A stretch of 64,000 nucleotides of DNA, from positions 90,908,001 through 90,972,000 of the forward strand of contig NC_069362.1 of NCBI RefSeq assembly GCF_021730395.1, written 5' to 3'. A program made the position numbers and the translations under genes. This DNA is from Mercenaria mercenaria (lineage: Eukaryota > Mollusca > Bivalvia > Venerida > Veneridae). Below are positions 59,088 to 64,000 of this stretch, one piece after another (the first letter of the stretch is position 1; each line of letters opens with the position of its first letter). Under the pieces are notes generated by a model, which made no database searches, was not told the origin of the DNA, and saw only the letters and a list, made by a program, of their open reading frames with translations.

Positions 59088-61175
59088 TAAGTCATAGAGG
59101 CATTACTCTTGCGCCGTCGATGTATAAAGTTTACTGTAATATTTTAAATAAAAGTATTACTAAATTTTGTCGCAAAGAAAATGCCTTCATGATGAACAAA
59201 ATGGTCTTGTTAAAAATCGAAGTACAATAGATAATGTATATACAATTACAAATATTGTTGAAGCAAGGAAATTAAAGAAATAAAGTGCGTTTATAGCCTT
59301 CATTGACCTCAAAAAGGCATATGATAATATCCCCAGTGCTAAATTATAGACAACTGGTCTAAACAGCAAAAATCTTAATTATGTTATCTAACTGCAGAAA
59401 GATGTTCAATGCTGTGTAAGATTAAATCCTTGGTATGAAGTAAATTTCGGCTAGAAGCAAGGCCACTGTCGCCAATACTTTTTAATTTGTAATATTAATG
59501 ACTAAGTTACTGCTTTAAAAGAAACAGATATTGGAGTAGCTATAAATGACAAGTTGATAAGTATCCTATTGTTTGCAGATGATGTTGTAATTCTGATTGA
59601 AACTCCAGAAGATTTACAAAAGCTACTAGATACTTTAAATATTTGATGTATAAAGAATAGTATGACTTTCAATTATGATAAATCAAATAAAAGTATAATT
59701 CATTTTAGAACACCTAGTTGCATACAAACGAGTATTGTCTTTTAAGTTGGAAACATGTCCGTTGCATATTTTATATAGTTACAGATACCTTGGTGTTTTA
59801 CTAAACGAATTTCTAGATTTTGTAGAAATAACACTAGAATGTTGCCATGTCAGCTAGTAGAGCACTTTGAATGTTAAACTGTTGGTCAACATTTTCAAAA
59901 CTATCGATTCAATGGTTTTACATGTTGTATGTTATTTACCCCATCTTGGGTAATAAATCTTACTCTTGTATAAATACAGTCAAAACAGAGTCATGATTTC
60001 TGAGAGTGAGGAAGTACACAACAAATGCAGCTTTACCTGGGAATATGGGCTGGAAGCCAGTATTTGGTAAACAATTGGGTGCAGTTACCAGATAGTATTG
60101 TAGGTTTCGAAGATGCAGGATTCGAGATTAAATAAAAAAGTTTTTAGCATGGTAAAATCATTATCAAATGTTAGATGTAAAAACAGAATGTTTCGCATTT
60201 GTCAAATTTTTAGTAATATTTGAATTGTTGATTTAGATAAATTACAGGGTTCTACTAAAACTTTTATCGATATGTTAGAAAATAAGGTATTTAATGATTG
60301 AAAATGAAAAATGGAAACAATCAGTTACACGGGACGATTCATTAAGAAGAAAAGGTTGTAATAAATTAAGAACTTACAGACTTCTAAAGACTAATCTTGA
60401 AACTGAATTTTATGTTAAAGAGTCACTAACACTTCTATTGTGCTATGGAAAAATCCAGATGTGATGTAGCATGAAAATTTAGACGTAAATGATCGAATTT
60501 GTTTTGATTTTTTTAACTGTATTGAAGATGAAAACCATGTTTTCTTAAATTATCCATTATAGTTGTCTGTAAGGGGAATTGTAAAAACATATCAGAAGGA
60601 ATTCAAATGCGTTTGATAATTTACCTGATGAGAAGAAAATGCGTTTATTATTCACTGACATATATAGTTAAGTATAAAGCCAGAGCCTGTTTTAATAAAA
60701 TTTTAAAACACAGAAAAATTTTTATTGTGTTGTTAATTATGTCAATAATATTTTACATTGTCAGTTGTATTTTATAAAAGTAGTATGAAGGGACATGGAA
60801 TCAATCTACAAATGTATATCAAATCTGATTTGACACAACTTACATACTGTAAAATATTTATTAACAATACTTTAGACAAATATTCTCTGTTTCATATCTT
60901 AAAGCATCTTTAACTTAATCTAGTCACAGATGAATTAACAGTTTTCACATTCTTTTTATGTAAGGAAACCTTTCGAAGGTTTACTTATTTATAATAATTT
61001 TTAATAGTTTTATGTCAATGACTAAATCACTTTACTTAAGACATGTAATAGGTCCTAGAATACGTAAATGTATAAAACTCATGTATAGATCAAGTTATTC
61101 TTATATTTTTGTATAGAAAGGCATACGCATTTTATAATAATATAAGACATAAATAAACTATTTGACTTGACTTGT
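59088..61175 (+). mobile_element. Decayed LINE (non-LTR retrotransposon) with RT domain
   Basis: The plus strand reads, in order, RGITLAPSMYKVY (RT block 1, about 59095), STIDNVYTI, FIAFIDLKKAYDN (block A, about 59295-59330), LLFADDVVILIE (catalytic F-A-D-D block, about 59570-59600), YRYLGVLLNE (about 59785) and a C-terminal part with RRKGCNKLRTYRLLKTNLETEFYVKES. The 3' end is an AAATAAACTATTTGACTTGACTTG tail at about 61152-61175. Many stops and frame changes interrupt it and no endonuclease is present. It is an old, 5'-truncated copy of a CR1/Jockey-like or RTE-like family. Confidence 0.75.
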
Positions 61176-61530
61176 ATGTGATCTATTGTCAAAACAAAAT
61201 GTACCAGATTTAAAAATAAATCACATTTTTACAATAAAACCCGAAATGATGAATGAAATACATCTTGTGTATGATATTCAATTTGAAATCGTACATAGGT
61301 CTGCATCTGTTCTGTTTATTTTATTCATTTATTCATTTTGCACATTTATGCTGCGTTTTCACATTTTGGCGAACACGTGTAGTAAAATAACGATTGAAAT
61401 ACATTTTCACATTAGCCAACCAGAATGGTTTTGTAATCTAGAACGGAACTTCACCAGGGAAGTTTAAGCAAGTTTTTTTGTGTAATGTTGAAATAACTAT
61501 AAACTACGCATTGTTTTTCTAAGATAAGAT

Positions 61531-61631
61531 GTATTGAAGAAATGTGACCGGTACACAATGGAAGATAAATTACCACTTGTAACATTGAAGAAATGTGACC
61601 GTTACACAATGGAAGATAAATTACCACTTGT
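61531..61631. repeat. Two tandem copies of a 50-bp unit
   Basis: TTGAAGAAATGTGACCG is followed by TACACAATGGAAGATAAATT and ACCACTTGT, all repeated almost exactly after about 50 bp. The minus frame through it simply reflects the repeat. Confidence 0.9.
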
Positions 61632-61904
61632 TTGATATCCATAGTACACATTTACCGAACTGCGTGTTTTAGGTATGAAATGCGCGATTGAAACGGGTTA
61701 GTATATTTTCCCCTTCATGACCATAGTTCTTATAGAATACCTAGGGGTAGGGTATAACATGTACAGAGGCATTTTCTTTCTGGTCTGGCGCCATATGCAG
61801 TGACCAATCTCACCGCATCTTAATTTTGTTACTTTTGAACAGACACAAAACTAAACAAATGGAACAAACTAAGAAACTCGGGAAGTATTTCTGACGGAAC
61901 AATT

Positions 61905-61986
61905 AACGATCTTTGCTCTATGTACATAACCTAACGATCTTTGCTCTATGTACATAATTATCCTAACGATCTTTGCTCTATGTACA
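61905..61986. repeat. Three tandem copies of ACGATCTTTGCTCTATGTAC
   Basis: The 20-base word recurs three times with variable spacers (CATAACCTA, ATAATTATCCTA), period about 28-32 bp. No gene. Confidence 0.9.
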
Positions 61987-62381
61987 AATCCTACGGACTA
62001 CTGCATTTCAACACCAACGAGCAAAATTCTATGAAACTCACGGGGAGAAAAAATCCCGAACGAGTAATACAATTAAACACCTCTCTCTTGACGACCTTGA
62101 ACAAAACTGCGAGTGCTGCTAAGTGAACAAGATTTAACGTTGGTAAGTAAAGGTCACAGATGCTGTTTACTAAGAAATATTAAGTCCAATCTGCTGATCG
62201 AGTTGAATAGACACTGGAAAAAAAGATTCAACACATTTTTCTGTGAGAATTTATTTTATCCTTCAGAAAATGTGACCGTACAACCACATGTGAACCTAAA
62301 TTTGTGAACACTAAAATGGCATAGGTCTGAAATTATGTTAACACATCTGAGTTTGACAATGTATACATTTTTATATAAAAT

Positions 62382-62616
62382 GAGCCGTGCCATGGGAAAA
62401 CCAACATAGTGGGTGTGCGACCAGCATGGATCCAGACCAGCCTGCGCATCCGCGCTGTCTGGTCAGGATCCATGCTGTTCGCTAACAGTTTCTCCAATTC
62501 CAATAGGCTTTAAAAGCGAACTGCATGGAGCCTGACCAGACTGCGCGGATGCACAGGCTGGTCTGGATCCATGCTGGTCGCACAACCACTATGTTGGTTT
62601 ACCCATGGCACGGCTC
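62382..62616. mobile_element. Foldback MITE, copy 3
   Basis: 235 bp, starts GAGCCGTGCC and ends GGCACGGCTC, flanked by AAAT on both sides (62378-62381 and 62617-62620). Arms and inner hairpins are as in copy 1. Together the three copies define the element ends and a 4-bp A/T target duplication. Confidence 0.85.
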
Positions 62617-62620
62617 AAAT

Positions 62621-64000
62621 AACAACAGTATATGAAATCGATGCCTTATATCAACAACAGTATTTAACTATTCACTCGGAGATACCTTTGAAATAATTGT
62701 GTTAAATTTTTTATTAAAGATAAGAAACTACAACTTATAATGTAACCATTAAGGCTTGAAGCTTGGGGTAACTCTAATAGCCAAAAGCTTAATTGCGTTT
62801 TACCCTATGTCCTGGTCCAGATGTTTGAAAAGATCTATTTCAAATATGCTAAGGGCATATAACTCGTTGTTGTTGCACATGTAAGGGCATAAAATTGCCC
62901 TGAAAGCCGATGATCAAACATCTGTGGTACTGTTTCCTCAATGAGGGAAAAATATTGTATCTTTTGGCGATTATCCCTAGCTGTAGTTAAATCTGTAAGG
63001 AGATCCTTTGGAAGCATAGAATGCAACCAAGCAAAATAATAGCAGACCTGGTTTTACGTAGTCTGTTCAAGGGAAGTAATGGAAAGGTCAACACTCCTAG
63101 CTCATGTCCAGTAGCATCGGCTTAAGAGAAACTCTATTACACAGGTATTTAATGGACTCCATGATCCCAAAAGGCCAGAGAATATAACAACACCGAAACA
63201 AATATGGAAAGACGTTTTACAGCCATCACACAACATTTTTAAGGATTACTGGTGTGAAAAGTAATTATTTCTGCAAGAAGATCCTTTGGAAGCATAGAAT
63301 GCAACCAAGCAAAGTAATAGCAGACTCGGTTTGATTTAGCCTGTTCATGAGATTTCTGCTCATGTAATCCTTGTTCATAAACTGAAGGAGGGTAAGATAA
63401 GCAGTGACCTATATCGCTTCATAGTCATAGGCACAGTGAACAGTTTTGTTTTCTTTGTTCAAAGATATTAAAGACATTTCAAAAACTTAAAATTCTAAAA
63501 ACTAAAAATGTAATGGAAATTCTTAACAGCGAAGTAGAAACACACCATTAAGGTATTAAGGTACCTTAATAATTTCTTATCGTGTTATCAAATCATAGTA
63601 GTAGGAGCAGCACCCCACCACCTCCTCCCCCGGCTTAGAGAGTAGTAGGGGGCAGTATATGTTTTGACCCCTCTTTCGTTCAGCTTTTGGCCCAAAAATG
63701 ATTGTTCACAGAAAAAACGTAAATATAGGTAAAATACTATTTGAGAGAGCATCAAGATGTCGACTATATACAATAACTTTTGTCAATTGTAAGAACGACT
63801 TTTTAGTAAGCTATAAATTTTCTGGAAAAATATGGATAGCTTTTGGCTAGTCCTTGTCGTCTCCCCCGCCCAACTTAGATTGCTCCTACGCCAGTGCAAA
63901 TGAAAACTTTCATAACTAGTTCTATTTTCAGCCTATTGAATAGTATTATAAACAATTAAAAAGTTAAAACAATCATAAATTAATACATAGATCAATATGA
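62621..64000. other. No gene seen; pair of 70-bp direct repeats
   Basis: AGATCCTTTGGAAGCATAGA with AATGCAACCAAGCAAA and AATAGCAGAC recurs at about 63001-63065 and 63280-63345. These may be parts of an unrecognised dispersed element. The C-rich stretch at 63605-63660 and the rest hold nothing recognised. Confidence 0.45.

Overview
The window looks like nuclear DNA of a lophotrochozoan, most likely a bivalve mollusc. It is AT-rich, has introns with GT/AG borders, and carries repeat families typical of bivalves: a tRNA-headed SINE, several mobile elements with internal satellite arrays, many MITEs and 3' stubs of LINEs. There are no operons, bacterial genes or CRISPR arrays. All assignments come from reading the sequence; no database was searched.

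Layout. 1-4346: a broken Gypsy-type LTR retrotransposon on the minus strand, running off the left edge. Its pol parts lie in the order protease, integrase, reverse transcriptase, and its LTR contains a 73-bp minisatellite. 4475-4640: one cadherin-repeat exon on the plus strand. 5060-8262: a broken DIRS-type tyrosine-recombinase retroelement on the minus strand. 8275-9521: a cluster of inverted-repeat elements, one nested in another. 10930-12440: a second tyrosine-recombinase fragment that ends at a TGTCGC-rich, palindrome-bearing insertion. 12.7-21.4 kb: mainly non-coding DNA with a satellite-bearing element and a SINE. 21430-24545: two tandem, intronless class A neuropeptide receptors. 24.5-34.6 kb: LINE stubs and another satellite-bearing element. 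34.6-56.5 kb: a direct tandem duplication with two complete four-exon opsin genes on the minus strand (A 38129-41600, B 51189-55632), expanded by later insertions. 56.5-64 kb: a decayed LINE, short tandem repeats and a third copy of a foldback MITE.

The host genes are therefore a receptor pair and an opsin pair, both from local duplication, plus a single cadherin exon. The opsins are the highlight. Both have the retinal-binding lysine, a glutamate at the position of bovine E113 as well as E181, an NKQ tripeptide after NPxxY, identical intron positions, and a shared CCAAT/TATA promoter layout. They look like functional ciliary-type or xenopsin-like photopigments with a vertebrate-like candidate counterion. 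The second theme is MITE structure: two families with different ends and target sites share the same central hairpin module.
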